Below are positions 8,878 to 18,104 of a stretch of DNA of 36,586 nt, piece by piece. This DNA is from an uncultured Actinomycetes bacterium (GTDB lineage: Bacteria > Actinomycetota > Acidimicrobiia > Acidimicrobiales > RAAP-2): the NCBI GenBank assembly GCA_903832015.1, contig CAIKZX010000047.1:1-36586 (forward strand). The letters run 5' to 3'. The notes beneath the pieces were generated by a model that saw only the letters and a program-made list of their open reading frames with translations, had not been told where the DNA came from and made no database searches. Each line of letters begins with the position of its first letter. The stretch's first letter is position 1. Made by a program: the position numbers and the translations under genes.

Positions 8878-9726
8878 GTGCGAATTGATGCGCTGCTCCA
8901 AGCGGGGCCAACTCGATCTTTTGAATTCTTCCCACCCAAAAGTGAGGGAGAGGCGGCAACTCTCAATTCAACAATTTCTGACCTAAAGCCGCTCGATCCA
9001 TCCTTCGTGTCGGTTACCTATCGCGGTGGTGAAGAATCACGGCAACGCACCTACGATCTCGTCTCGCACATTGAAAGCGACCATAACATTCCAGCGATGG
9101 CGCACATGATCTGCGTGGGACACAAGCAGGATGAAGTGACGCGCATTTTGCAAAACTATTCTGAGGCTGGCGTGGAAAACATCATGGCGCTGGGCGGTGA
9201 TATTTCACCGGGGGAAGATTCCAACTCAGACTATTCTTACGCGATTGACTTGGTCGCCGAAATTCGACACACCGGTTCATTCGCGGTTGGCGTCGCGGCG
9301 CACCCCTTGGGTCACCCAAAAAGCCCGACCCTTGATTCGGATCGAGAATTCCTTGCTTTGAAATTGGAGTTGGCCGATTTTGCGGTTACCCAATTCTTTT
9401 TTCAGGCGCAAGAATGGACGGCACTCGTAAATGACTTGGCCGACCGTGATTGCTACAAGCCAGTCCTTCCGGGCATCATGCCAGTCACTAGCTTGAGTTC
9501 TATTGATTCCATGGCTCGTATGGGTTCGGCGGTACCACCCGAACTGGTGGCGCGACTCGAAGCCGCTCATGAACACGGTGGTTCCGAGGCAGTTCGAGAG
9601 GCCGGTATTTCCGCGGCGGTTGAGCTCTGTCGGGACCTTCTGGCCGATCACGCGCCCGGTCTGCACTTCTATACCCTCAACCGGTCCACGGCCACGAGAG
9701 AGGTCCACGACGCACTCTTTAATTAG
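8878..9726 (+). CDS. metF: Methylenetetrahydrofolate reductase
   Basis: TRSFEFFPPKSEGE, FVSVTYRGG, MAHMICVGHKQDEVTRIL, NIMALGGD, FAVTQFFFQ. GTG start. Confidence 0.95.
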   Translation: MRIDALLQAGPTRSFEFFPPKSEGEAATLNSTISDLKPLDPSFVSVTYRGGEESRQRTYDLVSHIESDHNIPAMAHMICVGHKQDEVTRILQNYSEAGVENIMALGGDISPGEDSNSDYSYAIDLVAEIRHTGSFAVGVAAHPLGHPKSPTLDSDREFLALKLELADFAVTQFFFQAQEWTALVNDLADRDCYKPVLPGIMPVTSLSSIDSMARMGSAVPPELVARLEAAHEHGGSEAVREAGISAAVELCRDLLADHAPGLHFYTLNRSTATREVHDALFN

Positions 9727-9760
9727 AGCGTGACCTTAAATCCACGGGGTTACTTGGGCG

Positions 9761-9775
9761 TAGGATGGGGTAGTG
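9761..9775 (+). promoter_or_regulatory. Candidate -10 element (TAGGAT) placed for a leaderless icd transcript
   Basis: TAGGAT at 9761-9766, 6-nt spacer, GTG start codon at 9773; no obvious -35. Confidence 0.4.
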
Positions 9776-10969
9776 GCCCAAAAAATTACAATGAGCGCCG
9801 ATGGCGTCCTAACCGTACCCGACAACCCAATCATTCCTTTCATTGAGGGGGACGGAATCGGTGTTGACATCTGGCCCGCCGCCAAGCTCGTGCTTGATGC
9901 GGCCGCAAAGAAGCACGGCAAGACCATCGAGTGGAAAGAGGTTCTCGCGGGTGAAAAGGCCTTCAACGAAACTGGTGATTGGCTCCCCGAGCAGACCATT
10001 GCTGACTTTCGCGAATATTTGATTGGCATTAAGGGTCCACTCACCACGCCTATTGGCGGGGGCTTCCGATCGCTAAACGTAGCCCTTCGTCAAATCCTCG
10101 ACCTGTACGTCTGCTTGCGTCCCGTCCGTTGGTTTCAGGGCGTGCCCTCACCGGTCAAACACCCCGAGCTAGTGGACATGGTGATCTTCCGTGAGAACAC
10201 CGAAGACGTCTACGCCGGTTTGGAAGTAGAGGCCGGTACACCCGAGGCCGAGAAGTTGCGTTCATTTTTGAAAGATCAATTCAATTGGGATATTCGTGAG
10301 ATGAGCGGCATTGGCATAAAGCCCATTTCCAAAGAAGGCTCCGAGCGTTTGATACGCGCATCAATCGAGTACGCCTTGCTTCACAAAAAGGAATCGGTCA
10401 CGCTTGTTCACAAGGGCAACATTCAGAAGTTCACCGAAGGCGCCTTCATGAAGTGGGGCTACCAGCTCGTCAAGGATGAATACGCCGATCGAGCGGTCAG
10501 CTGGGACGACTGTGGCGGTAAGCCCAATGGCAAGCTCTTGGTGAAAGACGCGATCGCAGATATAACCCTGCAGCAGGTGTTGACCCGTCCCGCAGAATTC
10601 GATGTCATCGCGACGATGAACCTAAACGGTGACTATCTGTCCGACGCCCTCGCCGCCCAGGTTGGTGGAATCGGCATTGCACCCGGGGCGAACATCAACT
10701 ACGTCACGGGTCACGGTATTTTTGAAGCGACCCACGGCACCGCGCCAAAGTACGCCGGACAAGACAAGGTGAATCCTGGTTCCGTGCTCTTGAGTGGAGT
10801 GCTGATGTTTGAACACCTCGGCTGGACCGAAGCCGCTAACGACATCGTCCGCGCGCTGGAGGCAACCATCGCTGACAAAATTGTGACCTACGATTTCGCT
10901 CGCCTCATGGAGGGCGCAACTGAAGTGAAGTGCTCTGAGTTCGCGTCGGCGATTGTCGACCGTCTCTAA
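9773..10969 (+). CDS. icd: NADP-dependent isocitrate dehydrogenase, homodimeric E. coli-type
   Basis: [69 protein letters not shown]. Confidence 0.97.
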   Translation: MAQKITMSADGVLTVPDNPIIPFIEGDGIGVDIWPAAKLVLDAAAKKHGKTIEWKEVLAGEKAFNETGDWLPEQTIADFREYLIGIKGPLTTPIGGGFRSLNVALRQILDLYVCLRPVRWFQGVPSPVKHPELVDMVIFRENTEDVYAGLEVEAGTPEAEKLRSFLKDQFNWDIREMSGIGIKPISKEGSERLIRASIEYALLHKKESVTLVHKGNIQKFTEGAFMKWGYQLVKDEYADRAVSWDDCGGKPNGKLLVKDAIADITLQQVLTRPAEFDVIATMNLNGDYLSDALAAQVGGIGIAPGANINYVTGHGIFEATHGTAPKYAGQDKVNPGSVLLSGVLMFEHLGWTEAANDIVRALEATIADKIVTYDFARLMEGATEVKCSEFASAIVDRL

Positions 10970-10984
10970 AAGGAAAGGAACATT

Positions 10985-11974
10985 ATGACTACCCCTATCA
11001 ATGTCACCGTGACTGGAGCGGCCGGCCAGATTGGCTACCAACTTCTTTTTCGTATCGCGTCAGGAGCGCTCTTTGGGCCAAATCAGCCCGTAGCGCTCCG
11101 GTTATTGGAAATCGAACCGGCGATGAAATCCCTCGAGGGCGTCGTCATGGAACTTGATGACTGCGCGTTCCCACTTCTAAGCTCCATCGAAGCCACGAGT
11201 GACCTCGGTACTGCTTTTGACGGCACCAACTGGTCCCTTCTCGTTGGCTCCATCCCCCGCAAGGCGGGAATGGAACGTGGGGATCTCCTTAATGTGAATG
11301 GTGGCATCTTCAAGCCACAGGGCCGCGCTATCGCCGAAAACGCCGCGAGCGACGTTCGAGTCTTGGTGGTTGGCAACCCCTGTAATACCAACTGCCTCAT
11401 TGCTCGCTCTAATGCCCCCGAAGTTCCGGCCGATCGCTGGTTCGCGATGACTCGACTCGACCAAAATCGGGCGGAGACCCAGATCGCCAAAAAGGCCGGT
11501 CTCGCAGTGAGCGCAGTAAAGAATTTAGCTATCTGGGGTAATCACTCGGCCACCCAGTTCCCGGACTTCGCTAATGCGACCTTGTCGGGCCAAAGAGTCA
11601 CCGAAGTAATTGGTGATCAGAGCTGGCTGCAAGGGGAGTTCATCACCACCGTTCAAAAGCGTGGAGCGGCCATTATCGACGCCCGAGGTGCGAGCTCAGC
11701 GGCTTCGGCCGCAAATGCAGCGATTGACACCGTGGTGAGTCTGGTCAACCCCACCGCCCCCGACGATTGCGCTTCTATCGCGGTGACTAGTTCTGGTGAA
11801 TATGGGGTTCCCGAAGGTTTGACCTTTGGGTTCCCAATTAGTTCACTGGGCAATGGTTCGTGGAAGGTCAAAGAAGGTTTCGAGATTGATTCCTTCGCGG
11901 CTGAACGAATCAAAATCACCACTGACGAATTGGCTGCCGAGCGTGAAGAGGTTCGCGCCCTAGGACTAATTTAA
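10985..11974 (+). CDS. mdh: Malate dehydrogenase (type 2, cytosolic-like)
   Basis: [60 protein letters not shown]. Confidence 0.97.
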   Translation: MTTPINVTVTGAAGQIGYQLLFRIASGALFGPNQPVALRLLEIEPAMKSLEGVVMELDDCAFPLLSSIEATSDLGTAFDGTNWSLLVGSIPRKAGMERGDLLNVNGGIFKPQGRAIAENAASDVRVLVVGNPCNTNCLIARSNAPEVPADRWFAMTRLDQNRAETQIAKKAGLAVSAVKNLAIWGNHSATQFPDFANATLSGQRVTEVIGDQSWLQGEFITTVQKRGAAIIDARGASSAASAANAAIDTVVSLVNPTAPDDCASIAVTSSGEYGVPEGLTFGFPISSLGNGSWKVKEGFEIDSFAAERIKITTDELAAEREEVRALGLI

Positions 11975-11983
11975 AAGCTCTCT

Positions 11984-12640
11984 TCAGCGATCGCCGAGAG
12001 ATGAAAGCGCCACCGCGCGCACTGGTCCACCATCACTCGCTCCCATATTGAGTGGAAGCAGTGAGATAAATGGTGTGTCGGTGTTCAACGAAGCAAAGTT
12101 TGTAAAGTTTTCGCCAATGATTCCGTTGGCCCGGCTCCAGAGGTAGTGATTTTCGAGCGTGGCCTCCGAAGCAGTCTCCGGGGTTCGGTCCAACGATAAA
12201 AAATCGAGGGCGATTGTTCGAACACCTTGGTCGAGGAGATATTGGAGACTCTCCAAGTTTGGATAGGGGTGCGCCAGGTACTGATGGGTGCCGAAGTAAT
12301 TCGACCAGTTCGTGTGTATGAGCACGATGGAATTTTCGGTATAGGTTTCGCGCGTAAAGCGCTCATGGGGAATCGCTTGGCGCGGAGCAAGCCCGGTAGC
12401 GTCCACAAGAACCCAAGGGCCAAGAAATCTCTGCAAGGGAATCTGGTCAAGGGTTGCGAGCTCGTTTAGGACGTGAAAAGGGGAATCCACGTGAGTACCG
12501 CTCTGAGAGCCCATGTGAACGGACAGAACATTCACCCAATCGGACTCGACGTGCAAAACAGGTTCAATCACGACCTCAGGGTCGCCGGGGTACACCTGCA
12601 TTCCCGTGTGGAGAGGGTGCGAAAGATCAATGATTTTCAT
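11984..12640 (-). CDS. Cyclase family protein (arylformamidase/KynB-like metal hydrolase)
   Basis: IIDLSHPLHTGMQVYPGDPEV, GSQSGTHVDSPFHV, HTNWSNYFGT. Start moved to ATG 12640, preceded by GGAG; the listed ORF extends upstream. Confidence 0.85.
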   Translation of the reverse strand: MKIIDLSHPLHTGMQVYPGDPEVVIEPVLHVESDWVNVLSVHMGSQSGTHVDSPFHVLNELATLDQIPLQRFLGPWVLVDATGLAPRQAIPHERFTRETYTENSIVLIHTNWSNYFGTHQYLAHPYPNLESLQYLLDQGVRTIALDFLSLDRTPETASEATLENHYLWSRANGIIGENFTNFASLNTDTPFISLLPLNMGASDGGPVRAVALSSLGDR

Positions 12641-12650
12641 GGGCTTCTCC

Positions 12651-12662
12651 TTGGAATTCCAA
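12651..12662. repeat. Perfect palindrome TTGGAATTCCAA in the divergent cyclase/NCS1 promoter region
   Basis: 12-bp perfect palindrome adjacent to the cyclase RBS. Confidence 0.5.
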
Positions 12663-12708
12663 TAAATTTCTTGCCACCAAATACTGGTTGATTTCAATTA
12701 ACTTTAAA

Positions 12709-12728
12709 CGCAGGGCAAGAGCCCAGCG
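12709..12728 (+). promoter_or_regulatory. Short leader hairpin upstream of NCS1 permease
   Basis: CGC-A-GGGC-AAGA-GCCC-A-GCG: 3 bp + A.A mismatch + 4 bp with AAGA loop, 23 nt before ATG 12752. Confidence 0.4.
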
Positions 12729-12751
12729 GAACAACTTAATTAGGGGGAAAC

Positions 12752-14182
12752 ATGGCAACTCAAAATGGACTCGGGGCGATTGAATCGCGCCATATCGATT
12801 ATGTTCCAATCAGTGAACGTAAAGGAAAGATTTGGCGTCAGGGACCATTCTGGTTTCTCGGTAACTTTCAGCCCTTCACCGTAGCGATTGGGCTAACCGG
12901 ACCCCTCGTCGGCGTCAGCATGCTGTGGTCGACAGTGGCGGCGGTGCTTGGCGTGCTCTTCGGCACCATCTTTATGGCCGCCCACGCCGCTCAGGGCCCT
13001 CGTTTGGGAATGCCTCAGATGATTCAGTCCCGTGCGCAATTTGGCTACATCGGAGTGATTGTGCCACTGCTGGCATCAACATTCACTTTCGGGGCCTTTT
13101 TGGTCGTTGACACCGTTATTTTGAAGGTCGGTATTAACAGTTTGTTCGGTTGGAACATGAACTGGACCGCAGTGGGGCTCATGGTCCTAACGGTGCTAAT
13201 CGCAATTTACGGTCACGACTGGATTCACCGCGTGTTTATTGTGCTCTTCTGGGCCTCACTACCGTTTTGGATTCTGACGACTCTTGGTATGTTCCTCAAT
13301 AAGGCTGGTGCAACCCACGCCGTGCCTCACCTGGGCTTTAACTGGGCGGGCTTTTTCGTGATGTTCACTTTGGCTGCGTCGTACAACATCACGTATGCGC
13401 CCTACGTCTCGGACTACACCCGCTACTTGCCCAACACCACATCACAGGCCGGCCTTATCTGGTCGGTCTTCCTTGGTGGATCACTTTCACCGATCTGGCT
13501 CATTCCAATGGGCGCCTGGTTGGGGACTTACTTGGGTGTGGGTGACTCGCTCAGTGGCCTGCACAACGCTGGCAACCACTTCATTGGTGGCGTGGGCACA
13601 ACCTTGGTGATTCTTTCCACTTTGGCGCTAGTCGCGACCATGGGGATGGGCGCCTACTCGGGCATGTTGTCAATTGTTACGGCCATTGACTCCTTCCGTC
13701 CAGTAGCTACTGGAGCAAAGGCGCGCGTCATTACCATCGTGCTCTTGGGTGCAGTTTCCCTCTGGTTCGGCATTTTGATTCAGACGCCAAGTCAAGCTGT
13801 TTACAACGCCCTGACCATCATGTTGTACGTGTTGGCGCCATGGACCGCAATTAACCTCATGGACTTCTACTTTGTTCGCAAAGAGAAGTTTGCGATTACC
13901 GACATGTTCACCGCCAACGGGGTGTACGGTCGCTGGGGTGTTAACGGACTGCTGGTTTACTTCATTGGCATCGCGGTGGAGGTCCCCTTCATGTACCTGC
14001 CAAATCTGTACACCTCGTGGGGTGCTCAACAGCTGCAACTGGTCGATATCTCGTGGGTTATCGGTTTGATTGTCTCCGGTGTGCTCTACCTGGTCCTCTC
14101 ACGCAACATTGACCGTGGGGCTGAGTTGAAGGCGATTGCCGCTTCCGAGGCGACCCTGGCAAAGAACGCAGAAGTCCGATAA
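12752..14182 (+). CDS. NCS1 family permease (purine/cytosine permease-like)
   Basis: Multi-TM; GPRLGMPQMIQSRAQFGYIGVIVPLL, YNITYAPYVSDYTRYLP, NLMDFYFVRKEKFAI; RBS-like AGGGGG upstream. Confidence 0.92.
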   Translation: MATQNGLGAIESRHIDYVPISERKGKIWRQGPFWFLGNFQPFTVAIGLTGPLVGVSMLWSTVAAVLGVLFGTIFMAAHAAQGPRLGMPQMIQSRAQFGYIGVIVPLLASTFTFGAFLVVDTVILKVGINSLFGWNMNWTAVGLMVLTVLIAIYGHDWIHRVFIVLFWASLPFWILTTLGMFLNKAGATHAVPHLGFNWAGFFVMFTLAASYNITYAPYVSDYTRYLPNTTSQAGLIWSVFLGGSLSPIWLIPMGAWLGTYLGVGDSLSGLHNAGNHFIGGVGTTLVILSTLALVATMGMGAYSGMLSIVTAIDSFRPVATGAKARVITIVLLGAVSLWFGILIQTPSQAVYNALTIMLYVLAPWTAINLMDFYFVRKEKFAITDMFTANGVYGRWGVNGLLVYFIGIAVEVPFMYLPNLYTSWGAQQLQLVDISWVIGLIVSGVLYLVLSRNIDRGAELKAIAASEATLAKNAEVR

Positions 14183-14196
14183 GTACCGTCGATGAT

Positions 14197-14580
14197 GTGA
14201 AGGCGGCTGCCGCCGCGGTGGTAGCCGCCTTCGCACGTCACGATCGTGACGCCTATTTCGACACCTTCGCTCCGGAGTGCACTTTTTTGTTTTATAACGC
14301 ACCGGCCCTCTTGGCGGACCGTGCCGCTTACGAAACAGAGTGGGATCTTTGGACCAAGGACGGATTTCACGTTCTCGGTTGTGAGTCCAGTAATGGGCAG
14401 GTAACGATGGTCAGCGACACGGTGGGAATCTTCACCCACACCGTCCGGACCACCCTGGCCGAGGGGGAGGGCTCCATCGTTACTGGAGAGCTTGAGACGA
14501 TTGTCTTTGCATTGCGCGACGGGCGCTGGTTAGGGGTGCACGAACACCTCAGTTCGGACCCGACCTACACTTTTGGGTGA
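14197..14580 (+). CDS. NTF2-like / SnoaL-like small protein
   Basis: AFARHDRDAYFDTFAPECTFLFYN...GELETIVFALRDGRWLGVHEHLSSDP, NTF2-fold pattern; overlaps the amidase start. Confidence 0.75.
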   Translation: MKAAAAAVVAAFARHDRDAYFDTFAPECTFLFYNAPALLADRAAYETEWDLWTKDGFHVLGCESSNGQVTMVSDTVGIFTHTVRTTLAEGEGSIVTGELETIVFALRDGRWLGVHEHLSSDPTYTFG

Positions 14581-15983
14581 TGACGTCACCAATTTCCTCT
14601 ATTGCCGCTGCGGTCCGAAGCAAGAAAGTGAGTGCTTCGGAGGTCGCTGAAGAGGCAATTCGCCGAATCTCGGCCGTGAACCCGAGCCTAAATTTTCTCT
14701 CCGACGAATACTTCGAAGACGGGCGCCGTGACGCCAAGCACGTTCCGCTGGGACCTCTGGCGGGGGTGCCGTTACTAGTCAAGGACCTCGAAGATCGACA
14801 GGGTTGGGCCACCCGTAAGGGGTCTCTCTTGTACAAGGACGTAGCGACAGCTACGGACAACAGTCCCTCGGTCCAACGGCTGCTCGACGCGGGTTGTGTT
14901 GCTCTGGGAAAAAGCACGCTGCCCGAGTTTGCGATTGAGGGTTTCACCGCGAACCGTCAGTCTGGAATTACGCGAAACCCCTGGAACCTTGACTATTCAC
15001 CAGGGGGCTCATCGGGCGGTTCCGCTGCAGCCGTTAGTGCAGGGGCAATCGGTATTGGTACCGCCACCGATGGTGGGGGCTCGGTTCGAATTCCCGCTTC
15101 ACTCTGTGGACTAGTTGGGCTTAAGCCAACCAACGGTGTTATTGGGCGGTGGCCCGCGCACGACTGGATTGATTGCTCAACTGATGGCGTCTTCACGACC
15201 ACCGTCGCGGACCTGGAATTAGTGATCGGCGTCCAAGCTGGCCCAATCGCGGGAGACCCTAACGCTCTTTCTCCGGCCGCTCTTGCCGCAACTCTCGCCG
15301 TTCGCACACCACGTTCCCCGAAATTTATAGCCGCGACGAGAACCTCCGATCTCGGTCCCTTGCCTGTCGATGTGGAGCGCGAATTTCGCAAGGCAGTGGC
15401 GCAACTAGAAGAGCTCGTAGGAGCCACTTCGGTGTGGAAGAACCCCGGCACCTTTACCCCCGGTGGCGACCCCGACCTCGATTGGTTCTTATTGTGCTCA
15501 ACCGAACACATGTTCCGGGTTGGGCGAGAGAATCTAATCAACAACTGGAGTCAGTTAGATATCGCTTCACAGGCGTTTATGGAACAAGGTCTCAATACAT
15601 CGGTGGACGAATACATGGCTGCTCGAGTACGTCGTTTTGAATACATCCGTAACTATGACGAGCTGCTGGGAAGCGACACCTTTCTTTTGACCCCCGCGGT
15701 AGCTGCCGCGGGCTGGTTGGCTGATGGTCGGGTAACCCCCGATGCTCCCGTCGGGCAACTACCCCCCGAGGTGTACTCAACGGCCGTACAGAACATGGTT
15801 GGACTCCCCGCCATTTCCCTGCCCGCGGGCAAGTTGGATAGTGGGGTGCCCTTTGGCCTACAAATCACTGGCCCCCGTTGGAGTGATGGTGAATTACTCG
15901 CTCTGGCCCGGGAATGGGAAGCACGTTTCCCATGGGAACTAACGGCCCCCGGCTACGAGCCTCTCGATTCTTTCTTAGACTAG
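14577..15983 (+). CDS. Amidase (amidase signature family)
   Basis: [13 protein letters not shown] (catalytic Lys), [45 protein letters not shown] (Ser-cisSer signature). Confidence 0.93.
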   Translation: MMTSPISSIAAAVRSKKVSASEVAEEAIRRISAVNPSLNFLSDEYFEDGRRDAKHVPLGPLAGVPLLVKDLEDRQGWATRKGSLLYKDVATATDNSPSVQRLLDAGCVALGKSTLPEFAIEGFTANRQSGITRNPWNLDYSPGGSSGGSAAAVSAGAIGIGTATDGGGSVRIPASLCGLVGLKPTNGVIGRWPAHDWIDCSTDGVFTTTVADLELVIGVQAGPIAGDPNALSPAALAATLAVRTPRSPKFIAATRTSDLGPLPVDVEREFRKAVAQLEELVGATSVWKNPGTFTPGGDPDLDWFLLCSTEHMFRVGRENLINNWSQLDIASQAFMEQGLNTSVDEYMAARVRRFEYIRNYDELLGSDTFLLTPAVAAAGWLADGRVTPDAPVGQLPPEVYSTAVQNMVGLPAISLPAGKLDSGVPFGLQITGPRWSDGELLALAREWEARFPWELTAPGYEPLDSFLD

Positions 15984-15990
15984 GAGTCCA

Positions 15991-16950
15991 ATGTCACGTG
16001 AAGATACCCCCCGCATCACCGGTAACGGAAAAATTGGTCAGGTTGATGCCACCAAGATTCCTCGTTACGCCGGACTCGGCACCTTTGCTCGACTCCCTCA
16101 GATTGATGACGTCAGCGATGTCGACGTTGCAATTATGGGCGTGCCATTTGACTCGGGAGTGAGCTATCGACCAGGTGCTCGCTTTGGTCCAACCCACGTG
16201 CGTGAGTCCTCTCGACTACTTCGCCCCTACAACCCTGCGGTTGACGCTCTTCCGTTTGAAAAGTACCAAGTGGCCGATGCGGGTGACATTGGGGTGAACC
16301 CCTTTAATCTTGATGAAGCGATTCGTGATATTGAATATGGCTCGCGTGCGCTCCACGAGCGAGCAAAACGAATCTTGACCATTGGTGGAGATCACACCAT
16401 TGCGTTGCCGCTGCTACGTACGATGCACGCTAAGCACGGGCCAATTTCGGTTGTTCACTTTGACGCGCACCTCGACACCTGGGACACCTACTTTGGCGCC
16501 CAGTACACCCACGGAACGCCCTTTCGCCGTGCTTCAGAGGAAGGTCTCATCGACCGAGAGGGCTCCATGCACGTTGGAACTCGTGGACCGCTCTATTCTT
16601 CAAAAGACCTGTCGCAAGATGCGGATCTGGGTTTTGATATTTTCTCAACCACAGAGTTTGATTCAATAGGCCTGCAGGGGGCGATTGATCGCATTGCCGC
16701 ACGGGTGCAAGATCGTCCAATGTATATATCCATTGACATTGACGTGCTGGACCCCAGCCACGCACCAGGAACTGGTACCCCCGAGGCCGGCGGTTTAACG
16801 AGCCGTGAGCTTCTGGCGGTAATTCGCTCTTTTTCGAAGTTGAACATTGTGGGAGCAGATGTGGTCGAAGTTGCGCCCGCTTACGATCACGCCGAGTTGA
16901 CCGGCATAGCCGCGAGTCACGTTCTCTACGAGTTGCTCAGCGCAATGTAA
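15991..16950 (+). CDS. Agmatinase/ureohydrolase family protein (substrate uncertain)
   Basis: [50 protein letters not shown] metal-ligand motifs. Confidence 0.93.
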   Translation: MSREDTPRITGNGKIGQVDATKIPRYAGLGTFARLPQIDDVSDVDVAIMGVPFDSGVSYRPGARFGPTHVRESSRLLRPYNPAVDALPFEKYQVADAGDIGVNPFNLDEAIRDIEYGSRALHERAKRILTIGGDHTIALPLLRTMHAKHGPISVVHFDAHLDTWDTYFGAQYTHGTPFRRASEEGLIDREGSMHVGTRGPLYSSKDLSQDADLGFDIFSTTEFDSIGLQGAIDRIAARVQDRPMYISIDIDVLDPSHAPGTGTPEAGGLTSRELLAVIRSFSKLNIVGADVVEVAPAYDHAELTGIAASHVLYELLSAM

Positions 16951-17325
16951 TTAGGTGGGAGTTTGCCCCGCGAACGCCTCTTGAAACCACTGCATAAGCG
17001 GTATCAACACGTTGACATTTCCACGGATTTTGATGCGTCCCTCGCGCAAGGCTTGGGAGGAGTCAAAGTCGCCCGAGTAGAGCGCTAGGGCGTCGCTGTA
17101 GCTAATTCGAATAACTGAATCCGCCAAGAAATCATCAACGGGGCTAACGGCCCCACTCTCTGGCTTCATTGTGATGGTGAAAGCGTGGGGGACGCTCGAG
17201 GGCCCGTTCTCAATCTGGAATACCGCACTGAAAGAAGAGACGCCTTCAGGCAACTCCACCGATCCGCCCTGCTTTAGGGTCTCGTTAAGAGAGGCGAACC
17301 ACTCCTCACTCAAGAAGTCCTTCAT
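16951..17325 (-). CDS. SCP2 sterol-binding-domain-like protein
   Basis: SVIRISYSDALALYSGDFDSSQALREGRIKIRGNVNVLIPLMQWFQEAF resembles the SCP2 C-terminal pattern; TAATG coupling with the sdhB stop. Confidence 0.7.
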   Translation of the reverse strand: MKDFLSEEWFASLNETLKQGGSVELPEGVSSFSAVFQIENGPSSVPHAFTITMKPESGAVSPVDDFLADSVIRISYSDALALYSGDFDSSQALREGRIKIRGNVNVLIPLMQWFQEAFAGQTPT

Positions 17326-18104
17326 TAAGGCGCTGGCTGAACCGCGGCATCCGTTGCGGAGGTTTTGGTCTTACGAAGAATCTTTCGACCTAACCAAGCG
17401 ACGGGGTCGTAGTGGGCATCAACGACACGCTCCTTCAAAGGAATGATGGCGTTGTCCGTGATCTTGATGTGCTCTGGGCAAACCTCGGTGCAACACTTTG
17501 TAATGTTGCACATGCCGAGGCCCGCTTCCTCACGAACGAAGTCACGGCGATCGTTAGTGTCCAACGGATGCATTTCCAATTCGGCGTGACGAATGAAGAA
17601 TCGCGGTCCCGCGTAATTTTCCTTATTCTCTTCGTGGTCACGGATAACGTGGCAGACGTCTTGGCACATGAAGCATTCAATGCACTTGCGAAACTCTTGA
17701 CTGCGCTCGACGTCCTCTTGGAACATGCGGTAACCCTCGGCCGGCATCGGCGGTGGCAATAGGGCGGGTACCTTTTTGGCCTGCACGTAGTTAAAGGAGA
17801 CATCGGTCACGAGGTCACGAATGATAGGGAAGGTCTTCATGGGCGTCAGAGTCACTGGCCCCTCGGGAAGGGTGTCAATTCGGGTCATGCACATGAGCCG
17901 GGGCTTGCCATTTACCTCGACGGCACAACTGCCACACTTACCAGCTTTGCAATTCCAGCGGCAAGCGAGGTCGGGGGCTTCAGTTGCTTGAATCCGGTGG
18001 ATGACGTCTAAAATCACCTCGCCATCACTTCGTTCAGTGGTGTAGCTCTCGAAGTCTCCGCCATTAGCGTCACCTCGCCATACTCGCATCGTGATTTCGG
18101 ACAT
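17325..18104 (-). CDS. sdhB: Succinate dehydrogenase iron-sulfur subunit
   Basis: CRWNCKAGKCGSCAVEVNGKPRLMC, CIECFMCQDVCHVIRDH, CNITKCCTEVCPEHIKITDNAIIPLKERV. Confidence 0.95.
   Translation of the reverse strand: MSEITMRVWRGDANGGDFESYTTERSDGEVILDVIHRIQATEAPDLACRWNCKAGKCGSCAVEVNGKPRLMCMTRIDTLPEGPVTLTPMKTFPIIRDLVTDVSFNYVQAKKVPALLPPPMPAEGYRMFQEDVERSQEFRKCIECFMCQDVCHVIRDHEENKENYAGPRFFIRHAELEMHPLDTNDRRDFVREEAGLGMCNITKCCTEVCPEHIKITDNAIIPLKERVVDAHYDPVAWLGRKILRKTKTSATDAAVQPAP

Noticed and set aside
8224-8901. 225-aa ORF on the minus strand
   Set aside because: Antisense to the confidently assigned folD and cupin genes; no recognisable domain. Long spurious antisense ORFs are common at this GC content.
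12641-12697. Upstream extension of the cyclase ORF
   Set aside because: MKIIDLSHPLHTGM at 12640 has a GGAG RBS and matches the family N-terminus; the extension is intergenic.
12698-12751. Guanidine riboswitch (ykkC family) ahead of the NCS1 permease
   Set aside because: Tempting given the agmatinase-family gene, but the single hairpin has an AAGA loop and there are no tandem ACGR hairpins or other recognisable conserved core.
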